From Candidatus Avelusimicrobium faecicola (lineage in GTDB: Bacteria > Elusimicrobiota > Elusimicrobia > Elusimicrobiales > Elusimicrobiaceae), in contig UQFW01000057.1 in NCBI GenBank assembly GCA_900540405.1, forward strand, positions 1-8,872: 8,872 nucleotides of DNA, given 5' to 3'. Positions within the stretch are counted from its first letter, which is position 1. Each line of letters starts with the position of its first letter. Made by a program: the position numbers and the translations under genes. The notes under the pieces were generated by a model. That model saw nothing but the letters and a program-made list of their open reading frames with translations, did not search any database and had not been told where the DNA came from. Positions 1 through 4,930 of this stretch are shown here, piece by piece.

Positions 1-67
1 AGCCTGCAAGGGCTCCAAGCACAAAGGCGGTGCAAAAGGGCTTAAATTTGGAAAATTGTTTGCCCAC
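1..67 (-). CDS. Possible N-terminal fragment of a membrane or exported protein (partial)
   Basis: This is the only frame on the minus strand that stays open to the left edge. It starts at a GTG at 67-65, and an in-frame stop at 94-92 excludes any earlier ATG. The visible 22 residues begin with a basic, polar stretch (GKQFSKFK) and continue into a hydrophobic run (FCTAFVLGALAG), the pattern of a signal anchor or signal peptide. Codon choice (AAA, TTT, GCC) suits the neighbours. Against it, no Shine-Dalgarno sequence precedes the GTG, and a long inverted repeat lies immediately upstream. An alternative is the C-terminal end of a plus-strand gene stopping at 70 (…KFGKLFAH), which would converge on the OmpA-family gene. 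Family cannot be named from so few residues. Confidence 0.35.
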   Translation of the reverse strand, partial: MGKQFSKFKPFCTAFVLGALAG

Positions 68-70
68 TAA

Positions 71-111
71 ATGCGAACGGGGAACAAAATGTTATTTTGT
101 TCCCCGCGCAT
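71..111. repeat. 41-bp inverted repeat (stem-loop)
   Basis: A 13-bp perfect stem (78-90 with 94-106) encloses a 3-nt loop. A 2-nt bulge (76-77) separates it from a further 5-bp perfect stem (71-75 with 107-111). It lies 28 bp beyond the stop codon of the OmpA-family gene and so may act as its 3' stem-loop or terminator, but neither strand has the T-tract of a standard intrinsic terminator. It could equally be a protein-binding palindrome or a dispersed repeat; one copy cannot decide. Confidence 0.6.
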
Positions 112-139
112 TAAAATCTCAGCTTACCAACAGTTGTTC

Positions 140-670
140 TCAATAAACGGTGTTCCATTCCCGCGTGGTAAACGTAAACTCCACTCTCCTGTTCGTCATC
201 CTCCCCTCATCGGAATTATCCAACGTAAGCGGGCGGTCTTTTCCATACGCATGGATACGGATACGGTCCGCCTCCACCCCACGGCTTACTAAATAGGATT
301 TCATCGCCGCCGCACGCGCCCCGCTCAACCAATAGTTATACTCTTTGGAGCCCAGCAAATCCGTATGCCCCTCCAAAATTAAATGCAGTTGGCGTTGGTC
401 TTTCATAATGTTGGCTACTTTATCCAAAAACGCATAGGCATATTCCGGCGGGCGGATAGAGTCAAACTGATAAGTAATGGTGGGCAGCTTCATACTTTTG
501 AGCATTTGCTGTTCGCTCTGGCGGTAGAGTTTTGCGTTGCGCTTGGCCTCCAACTTAATAACCGGGTCCGGCTTTACAGGCGGGATTTCGTCCTCCCGGC
601 TCTGGCTGGACGCGCACGCAAAAAGCGCGCAAGATAACACCAATAAAAAAACGGTTTTTGTAAAATTCAT
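140..670 (-). CDS. OmpA/Pal-family outer-membrane lipoprotein
   Basis: A predicted lipoprotein of 176 residues that should tether the outer membrane to peptidoglycan. The N-terminus is a lipoprotein signal peptide with lipobox LFAC, giving lipidated Cys19. A short linker leads to an OmpA-like domain at about residues 66-167. The domain shows GHTDLLGS, an NxxLSxxRA helix and the closing GRMTNRRVEF. Asp104 and Arg119 keep the 15-residue spacing of the pair that binds diaminopimelate in OmpA-family domains, so peptidoglycan binding is probably intact. The frame extends 26 codons upstream, but the ATG at 670 is chosen because AGGAGG lies at 682-677 and the lipoprotein signal starts there. An extended -10 element lies just upstream. 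No tol genes are nearby, so calling it Pal itself is not justified; a general OmpA-domain lipoprotein is safer. Confidence 0.9.
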   Translation of the reverse strand: MNFTKTVFLLVLSCALFACASSQSREDEIPPVKPDPVIKLEAKRNAKLYRQSEQQMLKSMKLPTITYQFDSIRPPEYAYAFLDKVANIMKDQRQLHLILEGHTDLLGSKEYNYWLSGARAAAMKSYLVSRGVEADRIRIHAYGKDRPLTLDNSDEGRMTNRRVEFTFTTREWNTVY

Positions 671-688
671 AAAAATCCTCCTGCACCC

Positions 689-697
689 ATTATACCA
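689..697 (-). promoter_or_regulatory. Extended -10 promoter of the OmpA/Pal lipoprotein gene
   Basis: Read on the minus strand this is TGGTATAAT, a perfect -10 hexamer with the extended TGn element. No good -35 is visible at 16-19 bp, as is common for extended -10 promoters. The predicted transcript would start near 682, so the leader is only about a dozen bases and begins at or within the AGGAGG ribosome-binding site. DnaA boxes begin about 40 bp upstream. Confidence 0.55.
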
Positions 698-738
698 AAA
701 CCCCTGTATATCTGCGTAAAAAATTTTATAAAAACGGC

Positions 739-884
739 TTGTCCACACTTATCCACACCCTGTTTATAACCTGTGGATAACTCCGCCATTTACTCTACAA
801 ATCCGGACCCAAAAAGCCGTTTTTGACCCACCGCCAAAAACACCCGCCTTTTAGCCTGTGGATAACGCCCCAAACTGTGGATAA
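739..884. other. DnaA-box cluster: candidate replication origin (oriC) or DnaA-regulated region
   Basis: Four exact copies of the DnaA box TTATCCACA occur: 749-757 on the plus strand, and 772-780, 857-865 and 876-884 on the minus strand. Two more sites differ at one base: 739-747 (TTGTCCACA, plus) and 761-769 (TTATAAACA, minus). The left four are packed at 1-4 bp spacing; the right pair is 10 bp apart. AT-rich tracts flank the cluster (716-734 and 903-1035). Such density of exact 9-mers is not expected by chance and is typical of oriC. The region lies between an OmpA-family gene and a hypothetical gene; dnaA, dnaN, gidA and rpmH are not in view. Autoregulatory or titration (datA-like) roles are the alternatives. 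Confidence 0.7.
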
Positions 885-1035
885 CCCGGCCTTTTGTATA
901 GTAAAAAACCCACTTTTTAGGAGATTTCCCCGACGAGGAATTCATTTTTGCCTAAAAAATGGGCTTTTTTCAATTTTTTTCAAAAAACTGTTGACAAGTT
1001 CACATTTTTTTGATTGATTTTTGGCCTAAAAACCT
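885..1035. other. AT-rich tract next to the DnaA boxes: candidate duplex-unwinding region
   Basis: After the last exact DnaA box there is a short GC-rich group (CCCGGCC, 885-891), then TAGTAA at 899-904, then long A and T runs to about 1035. DnaA box, GC cluster, TAG/TAA trios and AT-rich DNA is the order described for basal unwinding elements, but only two trio units are visible. The stretch has no credible gene. Its only other structure is the inverted repeat at 903-970. Assignment as an unwinding element is inference. Confidence 0.4.
903..970. terminator. Probable bidirectional stem-loop terminator
   Basis: The arms at 903-921 (AAAAAACCCACTTTTTAGG) and 951-970 are inverted repeats with two imperfections and a 29-nt loop, in which TTCC and GGAA can pair again. 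On the minus strand the stem ends in six Ts (908-903), so it could end the transcript of the gene at 1040-2008, about 70 bp after its stop codon. On the plus strand it ends in six Ts at 965-970. The long loop makes it weaker than a classical terminator. Confidence 0.5.
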
Positions 1036-1039
1036 GTTT

Positions 1040-2008
1040 TTATTGTTTTTTAAGCTTAATTTTGGTGCGATAGGCCGTTTTGCCTGCGCCGCCGCTTATT
1101 TTTACCGTTGCGGGCTCCGCACCGGAAATAACGCTTAACGTGCCTGCCGGGGCGTTGTAGTCCAAATACGGCGGGCTCATCCGCAAGACGGACGGATAAA
1201 AATCATACACGCGCCCGTTGGCCAGTTGGGCCGTGGCTTGCAAGTGGGCAACCCCGCCCGATAGCGCCAAGCGCGCCGGAGTGACAGCGGCCCGCACGCG
1301 CCGGAGGGCTACTTGTTGCGCCGGAGCCAACCAATAAGCCATAGGCAGTTCTTCAAACAAATTGGCCGGCTCGCCCTCGCGCAATACAAAATTAGTGCCA
1401 TAGGTTAAACCTACATTTTCCAAACGCGCCTGCAAGGCGGATAAAACCGGCCTATCCCCCCACGCCGCCAAGCGGATATTTTTAGGCAGATACGAGGCAT
1501 TTAACAAGGCCGGGTCCGGCTCCGCCAACAGCGCCTGCGTAAACAACTCCGGCTGATACAGGAGCGCATAGGCCAACAATCCCCCCTCGGTGCCTTGGGC
1601 GGCTACCGCGCGGTGGGAAGCATCCGCCAAGGTGGGATAATTCGTATCCACATACGGGATTAGCTCCCGCTTAAAAAAACGCACCACGCGGGCGGCATCC
1701 GCCATTTCTTCCGGCGTTAAATTAATACCCACCACCAACGCTTTGTGCGGGGTGACGTCCATAAACGCTTGTGCCAAAGGCGCATTTTTTGGGATAGCCC
1801 CCAACACATACACCACCGGATAACGCCCCGTAAGCGGCGTGGCCTGTTGCGGCAAAAAGAACGTGACCGTTTTACCGGGCAGCGTTTGGGACGGAAAATT
1901 AATAAAAGTTTCCCGCCCCGGATTTAACAAAATAAGCGGCTCTGTTTCTTGCGCGGCACACCACACGGGGGCCGTTAAAACAGCCAGTAAAAAAAGAAGT
2001 TTCTTCAT
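1040..2008 (-). CDS. Exported esterase-fold (alpha/beta-hydrolase) protein, probably non-catalytic
   Basis: A 322-residue protein with a Sec signal peptide (MKKLLFLLAVLTAPVWCAAQ, cleavage near residue 20). Residues about 45-228 resemble the putative-esterase family (esterase D-like): strand PVVYVLG (64-70), LVVGINL (91-97), then FFKRELIPYVDTNYPT (111-126), which normally precedes the nucleophile elbow. Where the family has G-x-S-x-G-G this protein has QGTEGG (138-143), so the serine is replaced by Thr140. The usual His before the C-terminal Trp-containing helix is also missing: EGEPANLFEELPMAYWL, 211-227. It is therefore likely a binding or structural relative rather than an active esterase. 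Residues 243-322 look like a beta-rich, Ig-like domain. No strong ribosome-binding site is visible before the ATG. No neighbour suggests a substrate. Fold assignment is by motif recognition only. Confidence 0.65.
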   Translation of the reverse strand: MKKLLFLLAVLTAPVWCAAQETEPLILLNPGRETFINFPSQTLPGKTVTFFLPQQATPLTGRYPVVYVLGAIPKNAPLAQAFMDVTPHKALVVGINLTPEEMADAARVVRFFKRELIPYVDTNYPTLADASHRAVAAQGTEGGLLAYALLYQPELFTQALLAEPDPALLNASYLPKNIRLAAWGDRPVLSALQARLENVGLTYGTNFVLREGEPANLFEELPMAYWLAPAQQVALRRVRAAVTPARLALSGGVAHLQATAQLANGRVYDFYPSVLRMSPPYLDYNAPAGTLSVISGAEPATVKISGGAGKTAYRTKIKLKKQ

Positions 2009-2024
2009 ACTTAATTATTTTAAC

Positions 2025-2072
2025 AAAAAAAACAAGAGGCCCAGGCGTTTTTTGGGCCCAAAGGCCCTTGTT
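2025..2072 (-). terminator. Terminator-like hairpin in the leader of the esterase-fold gene
   Basis: On the minus strand, 2072-2063 pairs with 2041-2031 (10 bp with one bulged base), followed by a run of eight Ts (2032-2025), only 16 nt before the ATG of the gene at 2008. The loop contains the palindrome TTTGGGCCCAAA (2051-2062), whose GGGCCC can pair with either arm instead, so exclusive alternative structures are possible. This could be an attenuator, or simply a terminator for antisense transcription. Confidence 0.45.
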
Positions 2073-2101
2073 TGCGCGTTTATAAAACGCTACATTATAT
2101 A
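2072..2101 (+). promoter_or_regulatory. Possible promoter with palindrome, upstream of the 56-codon gene
   Basis: TTGCGC (2072-2077) and TATATA (2096-2101) are separated by 18 bp and could form a weak sigma-70 type promoter. The spacer and -35 overlap the palindrome GCGTTTATAAAACGC (2076-2090), a plausible operator. On the minus strand TATAAT (2099-2094) could be the -10 of the divergent esterase-fold gene, without a recognisable -35. Confidence 0.35.
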
Positions 2102-2126
2102 GACAAGTTTTATTTTACGGAGCCGG

Positions 2127-2297
2127 ATGATGCAAAAATCTACCCATTTACATTTTTTATTGGCCTTGGGCCACAAAAAAGTAGTTGTCTTAAAACAGCA
2201 AGAACAAATTGCCATTTATAGCGACGACCTCCCCCACCACCGCTACCAAAACCGTTTATCCATGGAGCGCCTGGCCGAAGCCGTAGGCGCCCGGTAA
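2127..2297 (+). CDS. Small hypothetical protein (56 residues)
   Basis: A short open frame with its own signals. GGAG at 2119-2122 sits 4 nt before the ATG at 2127 and 7 nt before a second in-frame ATG at 2130, which may be the real start. The product has an N-terminal segment HLHFLLALGHKKVVVL, a polar middle with KQQEQIAIYSDDLPHHRY, and a C-terminal amphipathic helix SMERLAEAVGAR. It has no cysteines, no clear membrane span and no known motif. A strong intrinsic terminator follows 18 bp after the stop codon, so it is transcribed as a single gene. I do not recognise the family. It could be a small regulatory or nucleic-acid-binding protein given its basic residues, but nothing proves this. Confidence 0.6.
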   Translation: MMQKSTHLHFLLALGHKKVVVLKQQEQIAIYSDDLPHHRYQNRLSMERLAEAVGAR

Positions 2298-2315
2298 GAG
2301 CCTGTTTTTTCATAC

Positions 2316-2346
2316 GGACCTGCCCCACAAAAGGCAGGTCCTTTTT
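2316..2346 (+). terminator. Strong intrinsic terminator after the 56-codon gene
   Basis: A perfect 9-bp stem GGACCTGCC/GGCAGGTCC (2316-2324 with 2333-2341) has an 8-nt loop and is followed directly by TTTTT (2342-2346). It isolates the small gene from the HEAT-repeat/dut pair. Confidence 0.9.
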
Positions 2347-2368
2347 CGTCTAATAATCCCGCGGGAAA

Positions 2369-2377
2369 TGATATAAT
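2369..2377 (+). promoter_or_regulatory. Extended -10 promoter of the HEAT-like/dut genes
   Basis: TGATATAAT combines a perfect -10 hexamer (2372-2377) with a TGn extension. No good -35 is present at normal spacing. The perfect palindrome TCCCGCGGGA (2357-2366) ends 5 bp before the hexamer, where a repressor could block polymerase. The predicted start near 2384 leaves a leader of about 14 nt. Confidence 0.6.
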
Positions 2378-2397
2378 AAATGTATAGGAGAACGAGC

Positions 2398-3435
2398 ATG
2401 AATAAAACCATTTTTACGCTTTTGGCGGCCGCGTTATTCACCGCCCCCGCCTGCGCCCAAACGCAAGACACACTGCCCCTTCTGCAAAAAGGGAGCCGCA
2501 CCTTGCAAGAAAACCAAACGGTTCTCAATTTATTCCGCACCTCTAAAAACCCGGCTGAAGTTTTTGCCGCCGGAGCCAGTTTGGTGCGTTTGCCGCCGCC
2601 CGCCCAGCAGGAGCCGGCGCTGTTCAACATTGTTTTGCAAAGCCAGGACCCGCTCAAAAAAGTATTTGCCACCGTTATTTTAACCGCTATGGGGAACAAT
2701 TACGAAGAATTTTTACCCATGCTGGCCGATTCCGCCCACAGCCAGGATAACGCCTTGAGCGCTTACGCCGCCACCGCCTACACGATTATTTATCCGCAAA
2801 GCACCGAATATGCCGACCAAGTAGTGAATATGTATATTTACGACGAAGCCTTTGCACAGCGCGCGATGAATTTAATTTCAAACGGAGATAAACAAACCGT
2901 AAAATACTTAAAACAAGCGGCGGTATCTTCTAATGTCAAAGTACGGGCCGCCGCCGTGGAATGGTTGGGCGATTTACAAACCAAAGAAGCCGCCAAATTC
3001 CTGCTAAAACGCGCTAAAAAAGAGCTGGAAAGCGAAGCCTGCTCCGCCGTGGCCGTGGCACTGGCCAAAAACAGCAACTATACGCTGGAAGAAACATTAA
3101 AAAATCTCCGCCAGGATTACGACACCCCGCAAGCCAACACCTATGCGCTGGCCCTCGGGTTTATGACGGGCAACGCCATTAACGGCATAAAACAAGGGTT
3201 GGAAGCCAAAGACACCAACACCCAAATCAACGCCGCCCGCGCCGCCGCTTATATGGCCGGGGTACTGGCCAGCCCGCAAGCCGGGGAGTATTCCAACGAC
3301 CCGGATTTTGATAAAAACCTGCTTAAAACGCTGGTTCCGCAATTAAGCATTTTATCCAAACGGGGCGGAAATGCCGCTAAAATTTATGCCGATACCGCCC
3401 TATACCAAATGAGCAAATTAAACCAATCATTATGA
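2398..3435 (+). CDS. Exported HEAT-repeat-like protein
   Basis: A 345-residue protein with a Sec signal peptide (basic MNK, hydrophobic core, APACAQ cleavage region near residue 20-21). The mature part is almost wholly alpha-helical, with repeated helix pairs rich in Ala and Leu. The clearest HEAT-like unit is at about 179-225, where NVKVRAAAVEWLGDL is followed by EAAKFLLKRAKKELESEACSAVAVALAK. Earlier units at about 83-132 and later ones at 245-292 are weaker. HEAT arrays are protein-binding scaffolds, so a periplasmic scaffold is likely. The start at 2398 is chosen over an in-frame ATG 18 bp upstream because AGGAG lies at 2386-2390 and the signal peptide begins there. The stop overlaps the dut start (ATGA), so the two are co-translated, though no functional link is evident. 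Confidence 0.75.
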   Translation: MNKTIFTLLAAALFTAPACAQTQDTLPLLQKGSRTLQENQTVLNLFRTSKNPAEVFAAGASLVRLPPPAQQEPALFNIVLQSQDPLKKVFATVILTAMGNNYEEFLPMLADSAHSQDNALSAYAATAYTIIYPQSTEYADQVVNMYIYDEAFAQRAMNLISNGDKQTVKYLKQAAVSSNVKVRAAAVEWLGDLQTKEAAKFLLKRAKKELESEACSAVAVALAKNSNYTLEETLKNLRQDYDTPQANTYALALGFMTGNAINGIKQGLEAKDTNTQINAARAAAYMAGVLASPQAGEYSNDPDFDKNLLKTLVPQLSILSKRGGNAAKIYADTALYQMSKLNQSL

Positions 3436-3848
3436 AAGTAAAAAAATTATCCCCCCTTGCCAAACTCCCCCAGCGGGCGCACCCGACGGACTCGGGCGCG
3501 GATTTGTTTGCCCTGGAACGCACGGTATTGCCGGCGCGCGCCATTACCAAAGTACACACGGGTATTGCCGTAGAACTGCCGGAAAACACGTCCGGCATTA
3601 TCTGGGGTAAAAGCTCGGTGGAAAGCAAAGGCATTAAAGCCATGGCCGGCCTGGTGGACGCCCCTTACCGGGGAGAATTGATTGTATGTATGTACAACCT
3701 CAACGAGCAGGATTTTGTATTTGAAGCCGGGCAAAAGGTGGCGCAACTGGTGGTACTGCCCACCCTCTACCCCGCTTTTGAAGAAGTCAGCGAGCTGACG
3801 GACACTTCCCGCGGGGAAGGCGGTTTCGGCAGCACCGGGGTAAAATAA
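3432..3848 (+). CDS. dut: Deoxyuridine 5'-triphosphate nucleotidohydrolase (dUTPase)
   Basis: Hydrolyses dUTP to dUMP and pyrophosphate, keeping uracil out of DNA and feeding dTMP synthesis in the cytoplasm. It is the trimeric type. The 138 residues show all five motifs: I PTDSGADLFA (18-27), II GKSSVESKGI (59-68), III GLVDAPYRGE (73-82) with the catalytic Asp76 and base-stacking Tyr79, IV GQKVAQLVV (100-108), and the C-terminal glycine-rich motif V RGEGGFGSTG (127-136) that closes over the substrate. Motif II has Lys60 where Arg is more usual. Length is a little below the 150 or so residues typical of the family. The ATG overlaps the stop of the upstream HEAT-like gene by 4 bp, so translation is probably coupled and no separate promoter is needed. 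Confidence 0.96.
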   Translation: MKVKKLSPLAKLPQRAHPTDSGADLFALERTVLPARAITKVHTGIAVELPENTSGIIWGKSSVESKGIKAMAGLVDAPYRGELIVCMYNLNEQDFVFEAGQKVAQLVVLPTLYPAFEEVSELTDTSRGEGGFGSTGVK

Positions 3849-3864
3849 CCCCCAAAAATTCCGT

Positions 3865-3893
3865 TTTACACGGCAAAAAGCCGTTGTAAATTT
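3865..3893 (+). terminator. Weak hairpin between dut and kdsA
   Basis: TTTACACGGC (3865-3874) pairs with GCCGTTGTAAA (3880-3890) around a five-A loop, with one bulged base, and is followed by TTT-GTT. This may partly terminate the HEAT-like/dut transcript before the envelope operon. The GC core is only 4 bp, so read-through is likely. Confidence 0.4.
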
Positions 3894-3901
3894 GTTATCA
3901 T
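3893..3901 (+). promoter_or_regulatory. Possible extended -10 promoter giving a leaderless kdsA mRNA
   Basis: TGTTATCAT is one base from a perfect extended -10. Its end is 7 bp before the kdsA ATG at 3909, so a transcript would begin at or within a base or two of the start codon. This fits the absence of any Shine-Dalgarno sequence there. No -35 is visible. Confidence 0.35.
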
Positions 3902-3908
3902 TAAATAT

Positions 3909-4736
3909 ATGCAAAAAACTATTCAAATCGGCCCTATTAAATTATCTAACCGCCTGCCCCTGGCGTTTATGGCAGGCCCGTGCGTCATTGAAAGCCGGGA
4001 ACAATACCTCACCACGGTAAAAAAGCTGAAAGCGATTATCGCCAAAACAAAGCATCCCTACATTCTAAAGGCTTCTTATGATAAAGCCAACCGTACCTCT
4101 GTGGATGCGTACCGCGGGCCGGGTTTAGCCGCCGGTATGAAAATTTTGCAGGAAGCCAAACAGCTGACGGGGCTTCCGTTAGTAGTGGACGTACACGAGC
4201 CTTGGCAGGCCGAAGAAGCCGCTCAAACCGCGGATATTTTGCAAATACCGGCTTTTTTGTGCCGCCAGACGGATTTAGTGTTGGCGTGCGCGGATACCGG
4301 CAAAGCCATTAATGTAAAAAAAGGCCAATTTTTAGCCCCGGGAGCCATGGAGCAAATCATCAAAAAAATAGAATCCCGCGGCAACAAAAAAATCATTCTA
4401 ACGGAACGCGGCGCCTGCTTTGGATATGGCGACCTGGTTGTGGATATGCGCTCGTTGGAAATTATGAAAAGTTTTGGCTACCCGGTGGTGTTTGATGCCA
4501 CGCACTCCGTGCAAAAACTGGGTGCGGCCGGCGCCTGTACCGGCGGAAACCGGGCCATGGCCCCGGTATTAGCCAAAGCCGCCACGGCCTTGGGAATTGC
4601 GGGCGTGTTTTTTGAATCCCACCCGGACCCGGACCATGCACTTTCCGACGGCGCAAACTCGCTCAATTTTGCACAAGCGGAAAAAATGTGCCAACAACTC
4701 TGCGCCATAGATGCGGTGGTTAAAAAATTCAAATAA
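3909..4736 (+). CDS. kdsA: 3-deoxy-D-manno-octulosonate 8-phosphate (KDO-8-P) synthase, metal-dependent class
   Basis: Condenses phosphoenolpyruvate with arabinose 5-phosphate to KDO-8-phosphate, the precursor of the inner-core sugar of LPS, in the cytoplasm. The 275 residues cover the whole TIM barrel at normal length. Visible motifs are AGPCVIES (22-29), KASYDKANRTS (54-64), RGPGL (69-73), VDVHE (93-97), LQIPAFLCRQTD (111-122), INVKKGQFLAPG (134-145), FDATHSVQ (195-202) and ESHPDPDHALSDG (236-248). Cys25, His199, Glu236 and Asp247 match the four metal ligands of the Aquifex-type enzyme. The metal-independent E. coli type has Asn at the first position, so this one should need a divalent metal. 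It heads the envelope operon; its stop overlaps the next ATG by one base. No ribosome-binding site is evident at its own start. Confidence 0.96.
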   Translation: MQKTIQIGPIKLSNRLPLAFMAGPCVIESREQYLTTVKKLKAIIAKTKHPYILKASYDKANRTSVDAYRGPGLAAGMKILQEAKQLTGLPLVVDVHEPWQAEEAAQTADILQIPAFLCRQTDLVLACADTGKAINVKKGQFLAPGAMEQIIKKIESRGNKKIILTERGACFGYGDLVVDMRSLEIMKSFGYPVVFDATHSVQKLGAAGACTGGNRAMAPVLAKAATALGIAGVFFESHPDPDHALSDGANSLNFAQAEKMCQQLCAIDAVVKKFK

Positions 4737-4930
4737 TGGCAAAAAATACGCCCCGGCCCTGGAGCCCCACTTTTACCTGGCACGCCAAAACCTTGGGCGT
4801 GCTGGCGGTACTGGTGCTACTGGCTTTTGCGGGGCTTAAATTATTGGTAAACAAATTGCCGCCGCCCTTTGCCCCCAAAGCGCCCGCGCCGCAAACTACC
4901 CCCTGGCTGACCGGGGAAGGACACCCATGA
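4736..4930 (+). CDS. Small single-span membrane protein in the KDO/Lpt operon
   Basis: A 64-residue protein between kdsA and the LptC-like gene. The N-terminal 18 residues are polar and basic, followed by one strongly hydrophobic segment at about 20-39 (LGVLAVLVLLAFAGLKLLV). The C-terminal tail is rich in proline and alanine (PPPFAPKAPAPQ). The charge pattern predicts the N-terminus in the cytoplasm and the tail in the periplasm. Its start overlaps the kdsA stop by one base (TAATG) and its stop overlaps the next start by four (ATGA), which argues that it is truly translated. I know no family for it. In E. coli LptC is itself anchored by one such helix, whereas the LptC here looks like a lipoprotein. 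This protein might thus be a split-off anchor or an Lpt accessory subunit; that is inference. Confidence 0.75.
   Translation: MAKNTPRPWSPTFTWHAKTLGVLAVLVLLAFAGLKLLVNKLPPPFAPKAPAPQTTPWLTGEGHP

Noticed and set aside
671..748. Upstream extension of the OmpA-family gene by 26 codons
   Set aside because: The extension would run through the extended -10 promoter and the AGGAGG, and would bury the lipoprotein signal peptide inside the protein.
739..884. The repeated TTATCCACA units as a CRISPR or iteron array of a plasmid
   Set aside because: The units are only 9 bp, occur in both orientations at irregular spacing and match the DnaA box exactly; there are no regular spacers and no rep gene.
823..1017. 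64-residue plus-strand frame in the DnaA-box region
   Set aside because: It reads through two DnaA boxes and a terminator-like hairpin; the product is low-complexity and basic with no ribosome-binding site.
991..1019. TTGACA followed 17 bp later by TTGATT on the plus strand as a promoter
   Set aside because: The -10 matches only 3 of 6 bases, lies in AT-rich DNA where such matches are common, and no plus-strand gene follows.
2310..2699. 129-residue minus-strand frame opposite the HEAT-like gene start
   Set aside because: It covers a terminator and a promoter of the plus strand, has no ribosome-binding site support, and overlaps a convincing signal-peptide gene.
3447..3926. 159-residue open frame on the minus strand opposite dut
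   Set aside because: It runs antisense to a dUTPase with all five motifs; its composition (Arg, Phe, Gly rich) is that of a shadow frame.
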